Positions 1-8,000 of a stretch of DNA of 64,000 nucleotides are shown piece after piece. Below the pieces are notes generated by a model, which saw only the letters and a list, made by a program, of their open reading frames with translations, was not told the DNA's origin and ran no database searches. Origin of the DNA: Caballeronia udeis. Its GTDB lineage: Bacteria > Pseudomonadota > Gammaproteobacteria > Burkholderiales > Burkholderiaceae. Each line of letters begins with the position of its first letter. Position 1 is the first letter of the stretch. Made by a program: the position numbers and the translations under genes. Where the stretch lies: positions 1 through 64,000 of the forward strand of contig NZ_FCOK02000047.1 of assembly GCF_001544555.2 (NCBI RefSeq), in the 5' to 3' direction.

Positions 1-49
1 AGTGAGGTTGCGGACGCAATCGTGAGCCTTCTCAACAACGCAAGCTAGG

Positions 50-199
50 TGTGTGAAATCGCGCGCTTACGCTTATGCAGAGGCCAGGGAGCGCAATCCA
101 CGGCGTTGGTCCCGATCAACGCGTAATTGGGAATTGAAGGATGAAGTCTGGCTCAATCCGGAGCGCATGCAGCCGGAAGAACTAAAGCAGTTTGCTTGA
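50..199 (+). pseudogene. Transposase C-terminal remnant (IS3-like)
   Basis: The frame ending in TGA at 197-199 encodes a tail with the features RERNPRRWSRSTRNW and EVWLNPER. These resemble the C-terminal tail of IS3-type DDE transposases, where a basic NPxRW stretch precedes a (V/A)W(L/I)NP motif. A stop lies in the same frame at 23-25, and the catalytic DDE residues are absent, so this is at best a decayed end of a transposase. The family resemblance is recalled, not searched. Confidence 0.45.
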
Positions 200-243
200 A
201 GTGACACGACAAGTACGTTGACAACCGCCGCTGACAGGACGCG

Positions 244-387
244 ATGCCTAAAGAACTCATAGACGACGAATTGTGATCACTCCTAGAACCAGGGCTACCT
301 TCGCGGGCACCGCGCAATCGCCAGTATGCGGGTCGTAAATCAATACCCGACCTAGTGGTGGCGTCTAACATAAGCACGCTGTCTTAG
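244..387 (+). pseudogene. IS5-type transposase N-terminal remnant
   Basis: ATG at 244 begins MPKELIDDEL, then a TGA replaces the Trp expected in the IS5 motif DDELWxLLEPLLP. The frame continues SLLEPGLPSRAPRN and YAGRKSIPD and stops at 385-387. IS5-family transposases start with this LWxLIEPLLPP and PGRKPLDDR layout and run to roughly 250 residues or more, so only the first ~47 codons remain. It is evidently dead. Together with the preceding fragment it suggests nested insertion-sequence debris at the island edge. Confidence 0.6.
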
Positions 388-430
388 AAAGACCCCAAAT
401 GGTTGAGGCGGGAGCTGGTCCACGCTCGGT

Positions 431-1486
431 CTAGTTTATCCAGATCGACAGGTTGGCGAACTCCCCTATTAGCCGCTTCACGTTTGCGTGTGCAATAGCG
501 ATCCCAACACTAGTCAACCCGAAGTTGACCATCGACGAACGCGCCCAGACGTCAAACAGCTCCTCCATATATGGCCGGATTTCGATCACCTTAGACCTAA
601 CCTCAGAGGCATCCATCACATTCAAATGAAACAAATGAGTGATAGCCTGCTTGTCATGCTCTCCAATGCCAAATCGCCTGAATTCACCTTCCAGGTCGGC
701 TAGCGAAAGCTGCCGAACCTGAATCTTGGTCCCATCATTGATGCAGGGGATAAAGAATCTTATATCCTGGCCAATTGATATTGACTTCTCTGCTATCAAC
801 TCTGCACCAAATCCCTTGGCAAAAAGCGTCCGATATTCATTGCTAAATACGTCCGGTAGCTGCCTCATTACTACGCCGGTCGTACCGCAGCCGGCAAACT
901 CCAGATGCTGAAACGTCGCTTGATTTTCCACAAGCTTCCCGGAAAATAGACTCCTATGCTTATCAAGATAGGCGCCTAGTACGTCATGCGACACGGAACC
1001 CAAGTTCCTGGTGTATCCAAACAGAAAGATGACGGTCAACACAGCAAGCTGCTGCGCTGTCAGCTTTGGTGCAGTATTCAATGATTCATTCAGTACAATC
1101 TGAAGAATATTGCGCTCCTGCTGTTTGCTCCGATCACACAACAGGTCCACCAGCAAGTCGCCTAGTTCCTTGTCACCGCTCCGGGCATATTCGCGCTGCA
1201 CCGTAAAAAGTGCGTACTGGAAGTCAGGATCATCCGCCTTCTTAAAGTTTTCGGGACTTTCCTTTTGAAGCTTCGAAAGAAATTCTTCGGTGATTTCTTC
1301 AGCTCTCGCTCTCGCAATCTCTTTTGCCTGACCTGCCATTTCGTAGAAATTGGCCCGAAAAATATCCAAGGCCATTTCTTTTATTTGCTCGTAAGATGGT
1401 CCCACTTGAACAACGGTGACATTTCCTGCAGCCTGAATAGCCGTGCTACCGTCGGAAGCTTTTTGTGATTGATCTCTGCTAAGCAT
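431..1486 (-). CDS. LPO_1073/Vpar_1526-type protein
   Basis: This 351-residue soluble protein starts at ATG 1486, behind an AAAGGCAG ribosome site. An upstream in-frame ATG at 1630 would overlap the preceding gene and lacks support. The N-terminus (MLSRDQSQ, then STAIQAAGNVTVVQVG) matches what I recall of the LPO_1073/Vpar_1526 family, whose function is unknown. The rest is helical and charged with no catalytic motif I recognise. It is the second gene of a pair, 11 nt after a small membrane protein that carries the same IQA-G-x-V motif, so the two products probably interact. A defence role is possible from the island context but is only inference. Confidence 0.7.
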   Translation of the reverse strand: MLSRDQSQKASDGSTAIQAAGNVTVVQVGPSYEQIKEMALDIFRANFYEMAGQAKEIARARAEEITEEFLSKLQKESPENFKKADDPDFQYALFTVQREYARSGDKELGDLLVDLLCDRSKQQERNILQIVLNESLNTAPKLTAQQLAVLTVIFLFGYTRNLGSVSHDVLGAYLDKHRSLFSGKLVENQATFQHLEFAGCGTTGVVMRQLPDVFSNEYRTLFAKGFGAELIAEKSISIGQDIRFFIPCINDGTKIQVRQLSLADLEGEFRRFGIGEHDKQAITHLFHLNVMDASEVRSKVIEIRPYMEELFDVWARSSMVNFGLTSVGIAIAHANVKRLIGEFANLSIWIN

Positions 1487-1497
1487 TGCCTGCCTTT

Positions 1498-1752
1498 CTA
1501 TTTCGAGCCAGATTTGTTGGAAATGTTTCCCACGTGTACATCTCCACCGGCTTGAATGCCGACCGATGAACCAGAAATTGACTGATGCTGCGCGGGTGAG
1601 CGCCTCTTGCGACGCTCGACTACAAAGCACCCAGCAAGTGCAACGAGGGTTGTTATCAACGATAGCGAGGAATCAAATCCCGGCTTCGTCAGCACCCATG
1701 CGGCCGATGCCAAAACCCCTATTACGCATAATATCTTTACGATTTTTGTCAC
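1498..1752 (-). CDS. Small membrane protein with IQAGGDV tail motif
   Basis: This 84-residue protein has two N-terminal hydrophobic segments (about residues 6-22 and 30-45), then a basic stretch (ERRKRR) and a C-terminal tail SSVGIQAGGDVHVGNIS. The tail motif is the same type as the N-terminal STAIQAAGNVTV of the next gene, 11 nt downstream on the same strand. The basic residues after the second helix suggest the tail faces the cytoplasm, where it could meet its partner. I do not recognise a named family. The pairing and shared motif make it a likely functional unit with the downstream gene. Confidence 0.6.
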   Translation of the reverse strand: MTKIVKILCVIGVLASAAWVLTKPGFDSSLSLITTLVALAGCFVVERRKRRSPAQHQSISGSSVGIQAGGDVHVGNISNKSGSK

Positions 1753-2462
1753 AGTGATGATCCACTTTTTTGCGTCGTTCTAGTCTATCAATCGAGTGTT
1801 CAAAGCGAAATACGGTCCGCAGAATTTTTGTGCGAAAAGTCACCAGTACGTCTTCTAGGACAGCCCGTGAATGTATTTCGAAGTCATCTTTCCTATCCCT
1901 CTAGACCAGGTTTTACGACTCAGGATGAAGAGAGACTGCTCGTCTGTCCACGCATCAAGTTGGACGGAAGGGTGCAGCGCGTCGAGCTGAGCGAGGCTCG
2001 TTTGTTTCGTCATCAAGGCAAAGCAGTTTGCCATGCTATATCAACGACGCCGGCTTCCCCAAATGTGGATTGTCAACGAAGTGTGTAGCCGCGCCAAATG
2101 TCCGAAACTTGCCGACACCGGCCGATTTGCGGGCCTAAGTAATCGACCGAGAGATGTTCGGCAACGGTTCCCCTTTCGCTTCAAATGCCACATGCTTGTC
2201 AGCTTCGTCACCGTGCGCTTATTGGTGCGCCGCATCAGCCGACGCACGTGCGACCAGCACGGTCCCGCTAAACCACTGACTCCGCAAGCAACCGGGCCGC
2301 AATCCGCAGCGGTTCGACATGCCGACAGTGACAGCAGCAGCGCACATATCCGGCGAACCGATCAAGCCCGCTACGCCAGCCGACAGACGGTCGAGATGAA
2401 CATCAGCTTGATCCAGTTGAGGCGCAAGCGCAGGAAGCGTCGCACGACCGCGACAACACCAC

Positions 2463-2485
2463 AAGTCGGTGTGACCGACAATTTG
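2463..2485 (+). repeat. 23-nt element repeated at 17700-17722
   Basis: The two copies match at 22 of 23 positions. Each holds an inverted GTCGGT-N3-ACCGAC core followed by AATTTG. The second copy lies inside the DUF6641 coding region, the first in non-coding DNA. The half-element ACCGACAATT also occurs at 4592-4601 and 15198-15207. Confidence 0.55.
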
Positions 2486-2613
2486 CCCTCTGGCTTGCCA
2501 GAAGAGACGCCATGCGCTTGGCCGAGCGGCTTCGCAGCGGAGCAAGTGCAAAGCCAGCAAGCGTGCCAAAACGCCATTCCCACAAACCGCGCACGCCCGT
2601 ATAGTCATCGTTT

Positions 2614-2636
2614 GCCGAAGGCGCCCTGTCTTCGGC
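2614..2636. promoter_or_regulatory. Inverted repeat before the 2660 gene
   Basis: Perfect 7-bp arms GCCGAAG and CTTCGGC are separated by 9 nt and end 23 nt before the ATG at 2660. No T-tract follows, so an operator or a leader hairpin is likelier than a terminator. Confidence 0.35.
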
Positions 2637-2659
2637 GACATCAACGATCGAGATGACGC

Positions 2660-3352
2660 ATGGGAGAAAGCAACAGCACCGAACTCTTGCCCGGGGACTT
2701 CATAACGACGGACGTCTACCACAATACGTTCGATGACCTGTACGAAAAGCTCCTCGATGAGGCGGCCTACCTCTATCACCGCAGCAAGAAAGAGGGATGG
2801 CAAATACAAGACCATGACGTTGAGGATTATCGACGTGTCCTTGGGGTCATCAACGAATTTCGGCAGACAATCGTCATTCCGTTGATGGCGACCGCTGAAC
2901 TCGATCCTTATGCGATGCAGGGCTCTGTCTCTAACGCTCGGACTAAAGCTCTCCTCGACTATGTGCGTACGTCAATTGCCTGGGCAGTAACGGGCCAGAA
3001 GTCGTGGGAAGCGGGTAATCAACACAAGGCTTGGGGGTGCATGTGCCGCGCCCAATATTGGCTTGGGCGAGCAAATCAAGTCGCCCGACTACCGACCGCC
3101 GTGAAACGAGACGCGTCTAAACGAGCACAGGCAGGTGCAACCAAGCGCGATGCGAAATTCGAGCCGCTTCGCACGTTAGCGCGACATCTCGCAGCGAGAA
3201 GGCGTTTCCCAAGCAAGCGCAACGCTGCATTGTCCATCAAGCCGGAGATTCTGGCGGCGGCGAAAGAGCAGAACATCAATCTTTCCGAGATGCAAGCTGA
3301 ACGCACAATCACCGGCTGGCTCGACGGTATGTCGTTTGGTAGCAAACAGTGA
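2660..3352 (+). CDS. Hypothetical protein (230 aa)
   Basis: I do not recognise a family. The first ~135 residues are acidic and helical (FDDLYEKLLDEAAYLYHRSKKEG, shown here only as a cue: FDDLYEKLL). They include a long helix-rich middle with aromatic residues (WGCMCRAQYWLG). Residues ~145-190 are strongly basic with RRRFPSKR, suggesting nucleic-acid contact, and the C-terminus has a short amphipathic helix. There is no signal peptide or membrane segment. It lies 146 bp upstream of another unrecognised gene on the same strand, in accessory DNA. The start has only a weak GAG-type ribosome site. Confidence 0.5.
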   Translation: MGESNSTELLPGDFITTDVYHNTFDDLYEKLLDEAAYLYHRSKKEGWQIQDHDVEDYRRVLGVINEFRQTIVIPLMATAELDPYAMQGSVSNARTKALLDYVRTSIAWAVTGQKSWEAGNQHKAWGCMCRAQYWLGRANQVARLPTAVKRDASKRAQAGATKRDAKFEPLRTLARHLAARRRFPSKRNAALSIKPEILAAAKEQNINLSEMQAERTITGWLDGMSFGSKQ

Positions 3353-3450
3353 GTCACTTGCCTGCAAACGGTCAACCATGTGCCGGCAAACGGCGTATGT
3401 CTGGTAGCAAGCGGGCTATTTCGCATTACCGCTCCAAATTAAAGTCCGTC

Positions 3451-3472
3451 TTGTCGAATCACTGTTCGACAA
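3451..3472. promoter_or_regulatory. Perfect inverted repeat before the 3499 gene
   Basis: Arms TTGTCGAA and TTCGACAA are separated by 6 nt and end 26 nt before the ATG at 3499. The symmetry and position fit an operator for autoregulation. A terminator is less likely because no T-run follows. Confidence 0.45.
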
Positions 3473-3498
3473 ATAGCTAACTTTAAAAGGAGCAAGAT

Positions 3499-4566
3499 AT
3501 GCAAATCCAACGTCGCAACGACCCCGTTTCCCGTCAAGCCCACGCCATTCTTTCCATCAAGCCAAGCGCCCGTGTTTTCGCAAAGCAAGCCTTTCTCCAG
3601 AAATCGGATATCGCTCCGAAGACGGATACGCAGCAAGCTGACATTCAAAATCGCGAATTGTCGGGTTCCCCGACATCTCCTCACGAGACGCCTCAAAACG
3701 AGCCTGTGACCAAGAAAACGGAGCAATCCGCACAATCCCAAGCTGAAACGCAAAGTGGTGCCAATTACGCACACGAACCTTTCGATGAGGAGACGGTTCT
3801 TCCGCTCCTCCGAAACGACGTTGCTGAAATCTGCAAAGCAGGTGATGAGCTTAAGACGGAGGAAACCGCATACAGCAACAAGACTCAAGAGCTTGCGATT
3901 AAGGCTCTGGCTAAAATCCTCGGCCTCCGCCACAAGTACTTTAATCCCATCGCAGACGATACCGTCGCAATCGATACGCTCAAGGATGAGCTTTATAAAC
4001 AGTGCGAACGCAAACGGAAGTCGGAGGCTACCCACGAATTTCACCTGTTTTCGATGATCTTTCGAAAAAAGGATCGCAGGCAAGCGTCGGCAGATACAAA
4101 AGTTTTGAAACGTGCACATGCCGAAGGGCAGACGGAGGAATCTTTCGCAGCTTGGGTCAAAAAGAATCGCAGCCTGAGCGATATCGTCAAAAAGGTCAAC
4201 AAGGACGAACGAGAAGCACAGGAAACGAAGGAGCAGCGAAAGCAGGCTCAGCGGGCAGCCAAAGGCAAAGCAAAAGCCCTCTTCGACGCCGCGCTCGAAG
4301 CGTCATGGATGCACATGGGACGCTATGGTCGCGACGAGTTGCCGGAATCCATGATTGACTTGATTCCCAACGCAGGCTTCTGGCGTCCGATCGCCATCAA
4401 GTACGACGGCGAAAAAGTGATTTTCTACTCACTTCAAAAGGACTCAAACTACAACGAGTTGAACGGTCACAAGATCGAAAACATTGAGCCGGAAAGCGAC
4501 GCCGACGGCGACGACATCGCAGACGGGAGCATTTCAAACAAGGCTGACGAATCGGTTACAGCTTGA
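3499..4566 (+). CDS. Hypothetical coiled-coil protein (355 aa)
   Basis: The ATG follows a strong AAAAGGAG ribosome site. Residues ~40-90 are a disordered Ser/Thr/Pro/Gln linker. Residues ~90-270 are highly charged and helical (runs such as KVNKDEREAQETKEQ), consistent with coiled coil. The last ~80 residues contain a small globular segment (GFWRPIAIKYDGEKVIFYS) and an acidic tail (ESDADGDDIADG). There is no signal peptide or membrane helix. I cannot assign a family. The modular charged layout resembles accessory proteins of plasmids and phages, but this is only an impression. A perfect inverted repeat lies on each side of the gene. Confidence 0.55.
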   Translation: MQIQRRNDPVSRQAHAILSIKPSARVFAKQAFLQKSDIAPKTDTQQADIQNRELSGSPTSPHETPQNEPVTKKTEQSAQSQAETQSGANYAHEPFDEETVLPLLRNDVAEICKAGDELKTEETAYSNKTQELAIKALAKILGLRHKYFNPIADDTVAIDTLKDELYKQCERKRKSEATHEFHLFSMIFRKKDRRQASADTKVLKRAHAEGQTEESFAAWVKKNRSLSDIVKKVNKDEREAQETKEQRKQAQRAAKGKAKALFDAALEASWMHMGRYGRDELPESMIDLIPNAGFWRPIAIKYDGEKVIFYSLQKDSNYNELNGHKIENIEPESDADGDDIADGSISNKADESVTA

Positions 4567-4576
4567 GTCCACTGAC

Positions 4577-4603
4577 GGAATTGTCGGCCCAACCGACAAT
4601 TCC
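4577..4603. promoter_or_regulatory. 27-nt perfect palindrome (11-5-11)
   Basis: The arms GGAATTGTCGG and CCGACAATTCC flank a 5-nt centre, starting 10 nt after the stop of the 3499 gene. No T-tract follows, so it is either a factor-bound operator for the next gene or a weak terminator. Its half-site ACCGACAATT recurs at 2474, 15198 and 17711. Confidence 0.5.
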
Positions 4604-4617
4604 TAGCAGCGCCGGAT

Positions 4618-5232
4618 ATGTTCGCGAGCCGACTGAAACTGGTCGGCGCAATGCGGACACGAATTGGCGCGTCCTCAACATCCACTCTTTTCTTGATGAT
4701 GTGCAACCCAATAGCTATCTTCCGCATGTCAATGCGCACGGTGCCAGCATATTTAGATCCGCGCATTAAAAGAAACTCCACGGTTGAGATAGCGAAAATG
4801 TTTGCGATTACCCGTTTCCACAATTTCATGTCCCTATACCAAGGCCGGTATGCGACCGCTCTGGCAAAAACGCTGAATACATCCGTGTTCCCCGCAAAAG
4901 CACTCGACATTGCTCTCTCCACTGGCGAAATATCCCTCGACAAGCTCCATCTGCTACTCGGTTGCAGTCGCGGTCGGGCAATCGGTGCCGCGTTCGACTT
5001 AGAGGAACATGGTCTTGCCGAGCATATCGAGTCTACGAAAAACCAGAGCGGCGAATATTTCCTCGTTCCCATCGACACGCGATGCGGAGCTGCCCGGCTG
5101 TATCGGGCAAAGCTGGAACAACTCAGCCGTGACATGGGCCTGTACGAGGCATTAGAAAAAACGTTACCCGCCTTGCAGGCGATTTTCATCGAAGCCCTGT
5201 CTTCAATGGAAGCAACGCAGATCAAGCGTTGA
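4618..5232 (+). CDS. Hypothetical protein, possible DNA-binding
   Basis: The frame gives up to 204 residues. The N-terminal ~38 residues look unlikely, so the real start may be the ATG at 4726 or 4732, though none has a clear ribosome site. The body is helical: ALDIALSTGEISLDKLHLLL and GCSRGRAIGAAFDLEEHGL are compatible with a winged or helix-turn-helix fold. It ends in a helical tail (LYEALEKTLPALQAIF). I do not recognise a family. Its stop is followed by a hairpin, and a 27-nt palindrome lies 15 nt before the frame, suggesting a separately controlled gene. Confidence 0.5.
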   Translation: MFASRLKLVGAMRTRIGASSTSTLFLMMCNPIAIFRMSMRTVPAYLDPRIKRNSTVEIAKMFAITRFHNFMSLYQGRYATALAKTLNTSVFPAKALDIALSTGEISLDKLHLLLGCSRGRAIGAAFDLEEHGLAEHIESTKNQSGEYFLVPIDTRCGAARLYRAKLEQLSRDMGLYEALEKTLPALQAIFIEALSSMEATQIKR

Positions 5233-5235
5233 AGT

Positions 5236-5258
5236 ATGCGCCCTTTGCTTGGGCGCAT
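5236..5258 (+). terminator. Hairpin after the 4618 gene
   Basis: Perfect 8-bp arms ATGCGCCC and GGGCGCAT flank a 7-nt loop, 3 nt after the TGA. No T-tract follows, so termination strength is uncertain. Confidence 0.4.
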
Positions 5259-5486
5259 GTTCGGCCCTGCTCGGTTCGACCGGTACCGAGAACCGCCGCG
5301 ATCATTATCCTCCCTACTATCCAAGCGCTTCAACGCAGACGCAGCAGCGCCCCTCGCCTGTAACGGCGGCTGCGCGCCACGCCGATGTGGACAAAAATTT
5401 TGCGGCTGCCCTAAAGTTCGTCCTAACGAGGCCGAAAACCAGGTGTTGACGTTACGATGCGCGCCGAGCCTTGCTTGCTTTTTCCC

Positions 5487-5513
5487 AAAACGATATAGTT
5501 TTTATAACGATGA
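5487..5513. promoter_or_regulatory. 27-nt AT-rich palindrome, copy A
   Basis: It reads AAAACGATATA-GTTTT-TATAACGATGA and matches copy C (6694-6720) at 22 of 27 positions. It overlaps the ATG at 5510, so a bound protein would block translation or transcription initiation. The ~230 bp upstream hold no convincing gene. Confidence 0.6.
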
Positions 5514-6154
5514 ACCTGAGAGAAAATATAAAAACGGAACAGGTCACACGGACCGACCGGTTGACCGAAGCGCGTCGCCCAGTCGGTCGCGTTCCCAGCG
5601 CATGGCTCGCTTGCTATCCGATCTTTCAAGATGCGCTGCGCAGCGGCGAGATGACATTTCGGGCGCTGCCCGACTACGCCAAATCGGTGGCCCTCCGGCG
5701 CACGACCATCGACATAGCGGAACAGGCGATTGCATCGACAACTCTTGATCAAGTCCATGTGTCTTTTGTCGAGCTTTGTACGCAATCCGTGAGCGGGGCT
5801 GTCGAGGATTACCTTGGGAGCGCGGACAACGGGACAAACGCGTCACTCGTCGGTTCCGCTATATCGCCGCAAGGCCTCGCCGAACAGTTTGCGCCCACCA
5901 GCTATCCCTTGATTGCAAGACCTCCCTGCCTGCTCCGCCCGGGACGCCATGTGTTTCTTGATGGCTGGATGCGATTCTTCTCATACAGCTCACGCGGCGA
6001 TCGGACGATCCCGTTACTCGCTATTGATTGGCTGGACTTCCATGATCGGCTGAAGGCACTAGGTGTGCCGGATGAGCTTTGGGGGCATCCGGCTAAATCA
6101 ATATACTTTTTATATCAAACAGATCGACTTGTCGCTCCATTAAACATTCACTAG
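5510..6154 (+). CDS. Hypothetical protein (214 aa)
   Basis: The chosen ATG at 5510 has no ribosome site and overlaps palindrome copy A, so translation may be leaderless. A TTG at 5471 in the same frame is the alternative. The protein appears cytosolic: there is no signal peptide or membrane helix. It has a helical N-terminal half (LRSGEMTFRALPDYAKSVAL) and a C-terminal half rich in aromatic residues (FLDGWMRFFSYSSRGDRTIP, WLDFHDRL). I do not recognise a family. It begins a run of genes on the plus strand whose first three members each carry one copy of the same palindrome. Confidence 0.5.
   Translation: MNLRENIKTEQVTRTDRLTEARRPVGRVPSAWLACYPIFQDALRSGEMTFRALPDYAKSVALRRTTIDIAEQAIASTTLDQVHVSFVELCTQSVSGAVEDYLGSADNGTNASLVGSAISPQGLAEQFAPTSYPLIARPPCLLRPGRHVFLDGWMRFFSYSSRGDRTIPLLAIDWLDFHDRLKALGVPDELWGHPAKSIYFLYQTDRLVAPLNIH
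6095..6121. promoter_or_regulatory. 27-nt AT-rich palindrome, copy B
   Basis: It reads AAATCAATATA-CTTTT-TATATCAAACA and matches copy C at 21 of 27 positions. It lies in the last codons of the 5510 gene and ends 40 nt before the ATG at 6162, a suitable place for an operator of that gene. Confidence 0.6.
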
Positions 6155-6161
6155 AACCATC

Positions 6162-6659
6162 ATGAGTCTCGCGCCCTCCTTCACCACTGCTGTCGGACTT
6201 TGCGGAATTTTGCTCGCCTGCGGATTCTGCAGGCAGCCTAACGTTCGGTTCTTCAGCTTCATCACGATCTTCAACCGTCGAAAAAAACTTACGCCTTATG
6301 GGGCGAGAGTCTATTTGACCAGCGTAATCGTCGTCCTGCTAGGGTGCATGCTGCAAGCACTTTCCTCGGGGGGCAGGAGCGGCTTGCCAGCCTGCGACGC
6401 GACGGATACGCAAAATCTTTTGCAGCAAGCCTTTGATGGATCCCAGTTCGCGCGAGCAGAAAATCTTAGCCTTATCGAAGCATCAGACATCAAAGAGCTA
6501 CCTGGCAGCAACCAATCGATGCGTGCGTGCCAAGCACAGGTTAGCTTGAATAACGCGTCGAATGCCCAGGTCACCTACAAGATGGTGCGTCACGGAGATA
6601 ACGTGCTGCTTACCGTGCATGCCGACGACATTCCCGACGATGGCCAAGGCGACAACTAG
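6162..6659 (+). CDS. Two-helix membrane protein with periplasmic tail
   Basis: This 165-residue protein has hydrophobic segments at about residues 8-24 and 50-68 with a basic loop between them (FNRRKKLTPYG). A ~95-residue C-terminal domain follows, predicted outside the membrane. It contains two Cys (PACDATD, MRACQAQV), which may form a disulfide, and ends in a beta-rich stretch (AQVTYKMVRHGDNVLLTVHAD, cue only: TYKMVRHGDNVLLTV). The domain resembles small periplasmic beta domains of unknown function. Neighbours on both sides also look envelope-associated. No ribosome site is obvious before the ATG. Confidence 0.5.
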   Translation: MSLAPSFTTAVGLCGILLACGFCRQPNVRFFSFITIFNRRKKLTPYGARVYLTSVIVVLLGCMLQALSSGGRSGLPACDATDTQNLLQQAFDGSQFARAENLSLIEASDIKELPGSNQSMRACQAQVSLNNASNAQVTYKMVRHGDNVLLTVHADDIPDDGQGDN

Positions 6660-6693
6660 CTTCGCCCCTGCAATGGCACGTTTCGCCGCGCCC

Positions 6694-6720
6694 TAATCGA
6701 TATATTTTTTATATCGATTA
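6694..6720. promoter_or_regulatory. 27-nt AT-rich palindrome, copy C (perfect)
   Basis: Arms TAATCGATATA and TATATCGATTA are exact reverse complements around TTTTT. It lies in the 119-bp gap between the 6162 and 6779 genes, ending 58 nt before the ATG. The AT-rich stem makes a terminator unlikely, so an operator is the better reading. Confidence 0.65.
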
Positions 6721-6778
6721 AAACCATTACCACGTGCCAACGCGTGCGGCTATGAAAGTAAAAAGATAAGGAACTCAA

Positions 6779-7996
6779 ATGATTCGACGTAGTAGCGTTG
6801 TCCTTTTGGCTTTCACATTGAGCGGTTGCGGTTCGAAGATGCCATCGGCGTGCGAAGAATTCGTAAAACTCGTGCTCGCTCAGGCGCAGCATAACGTTGA
6901 CGCGAGTCAGACGCCGGACAGTAAGGCGAAAAACCAAGGCATTCTCGAATCGCTGAACAGCGCGCTCAAGCAGGAGGCCAACCTCACGCCTCCGAAGACC
7001 TACGATGCGGGTGCATGCGAGATTGCCGTTGCAAACTGGAAAACCGTCGCGACGGATGGACCGAGCAACGCGCTAAGCGCCGAGGCGATCGCGCAGCAAA
7101 ATCCGGCAAATCAATCCACGACCGCGGCTCATCCAGCCGCTAGCCCGACGCAGACCGCCTCCGACGCCGCGGCAGCGGCAGCGGCAGCGGCAGCGGCAGC
7201 GGCAGCGGCAGCGGCAGCGGCAGCGGCAGCGGAGGCGGCAGCGGCAGCAGACGCAGCAAACACAGCCGCTGCGGGAACGCAACCGTCCACGCTTCCGGCT
7301 GCAACAAACGAAACGTCTGCGTACGCCCAGCAAGCGCCGACATCAGCGTCGGTCACTCAGCCCCGAGTGAACGCCGTCGACTCGTCAGCGTCCGCAGCCA
7401 GCCCGGCAGCAGGGAGCACATTGCAAGTCAGTTGTGCTACGGCTGTTTCCTGCGCAAAAGATATGCTTAATTTCGCGCGGTCGGAAAACCTCGCGGGAGC
7501 GATGCAGGCAGCGAGCGCCATCGACGCACTCGCCAAGCCAGCGCGCGGCGATCGGGCCAATGCGCGCAAGCTTAATCAAACGGGTTTAGGTGCACTCAAC
7601 GAATCGAAAACGGACGACGCTGTTCACTTGCTTGAACAAGCCAATCGGCTTGATCCCGGCGACGAGGAAATTATCAGCAATCTTGCGTACGCTTATGCGA
7701 TGAATGGGCAACTGGCCCAATCCGAGGATACAGCGGTGCTGGCATTGGCATTGAATCCACGCCGCACAAGTATCTGGGCGCCCCTTGCCGTTACGCTCCA
7801 AAAGGAGAAACGCCCGGATCAGGCGATTGAAGCCATGTGGCTCGCTTATCAATTTTCCGCAGACAAACAGAAGACGCTCGCGTTCATAGACTCTCACGTG
7901 ACCAGCGAGCGTGACCCCGACGTCAAGTCGCTGTATGAGCGTAGCAAGGCATGGTTTGTGGCGAACCAGAAGCCTTCTTTCAACACACAAGGTTAG
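6779..7996 (+). CDS. TPR lipoprotein with poly-Ala linker
   Basis: The 405-residue product has a lipoprotein signal with lipobox LSGC (Cys17). An N-terminal domain with two further Cys follows, then an Ala/Ser/Thr-rich linker with a 22-residue alanine run at residues 130-151. The C-terminal ~140 residues look like TPR helices (TGLGALNESKTDDAVHLLEQ, LAYAYAMNGQLAQSEDTAV, LAVTLQKEKRPDQAIEAMW). The ATG has an AAGGA ribosome site. The likely role is an outer- or inner-membrane-anchored scaffold with a flexible spacer. A gene for an exported protein follows 4 nt downstream, so the two are probably co-transcribed. Confidence 0.65.
   Translation: MIRRSSVVLLAFTLSGCGSKMPSACEEFVKLVLAQAQHNVDASQTPDSKAKNQGILESLNSALKQEANLTPPKTYDAGACEIAVANWKTVATDGPSNALSAEAIAQQNPANQSTTAAHPAASPTQTASDAAAAAAAAAAAAAAAAAAAAAAEAAAAADAANTAAAGTQPSTLPAATNETSAYAQQAPTSASVTQPRVNAVDSSASAASPAAGSTLQVSCATAVSCAKDMLNFARSENLAGAMQAASAIDALAKPARGDRANARKLNQTGLGALNESKTDDAVHLLEQANRLDPGDEEIISNLAYAYAMNGQLAQSEDTAVLALALNPRRTSIWAPLAVTLQKEKRPDQAIEAMWLAYQFSADKQKTLAFIDSHVTSERDPDVKSLYERSKAWFVANQKPSFNTQG
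7169..7231 (+). repeat. GCGGCA hexamer microsatellite
   Basis: Twenty-one alternating GCG and GCA codons form about 10.5 perfect hexamer units inside the lipoprotein gene. Copy-number changes by slippage would add or remove Ala-Ala pairs without breaking the frame. Confidence 0.9.
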
Positions 7997-8000
7997 GACA

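Larger units (their letters stand above)
1753..2659. other. Gene-free stretch of about 900 bp
   Basis: I see no convincing gene. Long open frames exist on both strands (2033-2656 plus, 2219-2815 minus) but their translations are Arg/Ser/Pro-rich, lack domains, and look like GC-bias artefacts. The segment holds a 23-nt element repeated almost exactly near 17.7 kb (2463-2485) and an inverted repeat just before the next gene. Confidence 0.5.

Noticed and set aside
2033..2815. Overlapping open frames on both strands (207 and 198 codons)
   Set aside because: Neither has a ribosome site, domain or sensible composition; treated as gene-free.
5249..5449. Small open frame of 66 codons from TTG
   Set aside because: Starts inside a hairpin, lacks a ribosome site and shows no domain.
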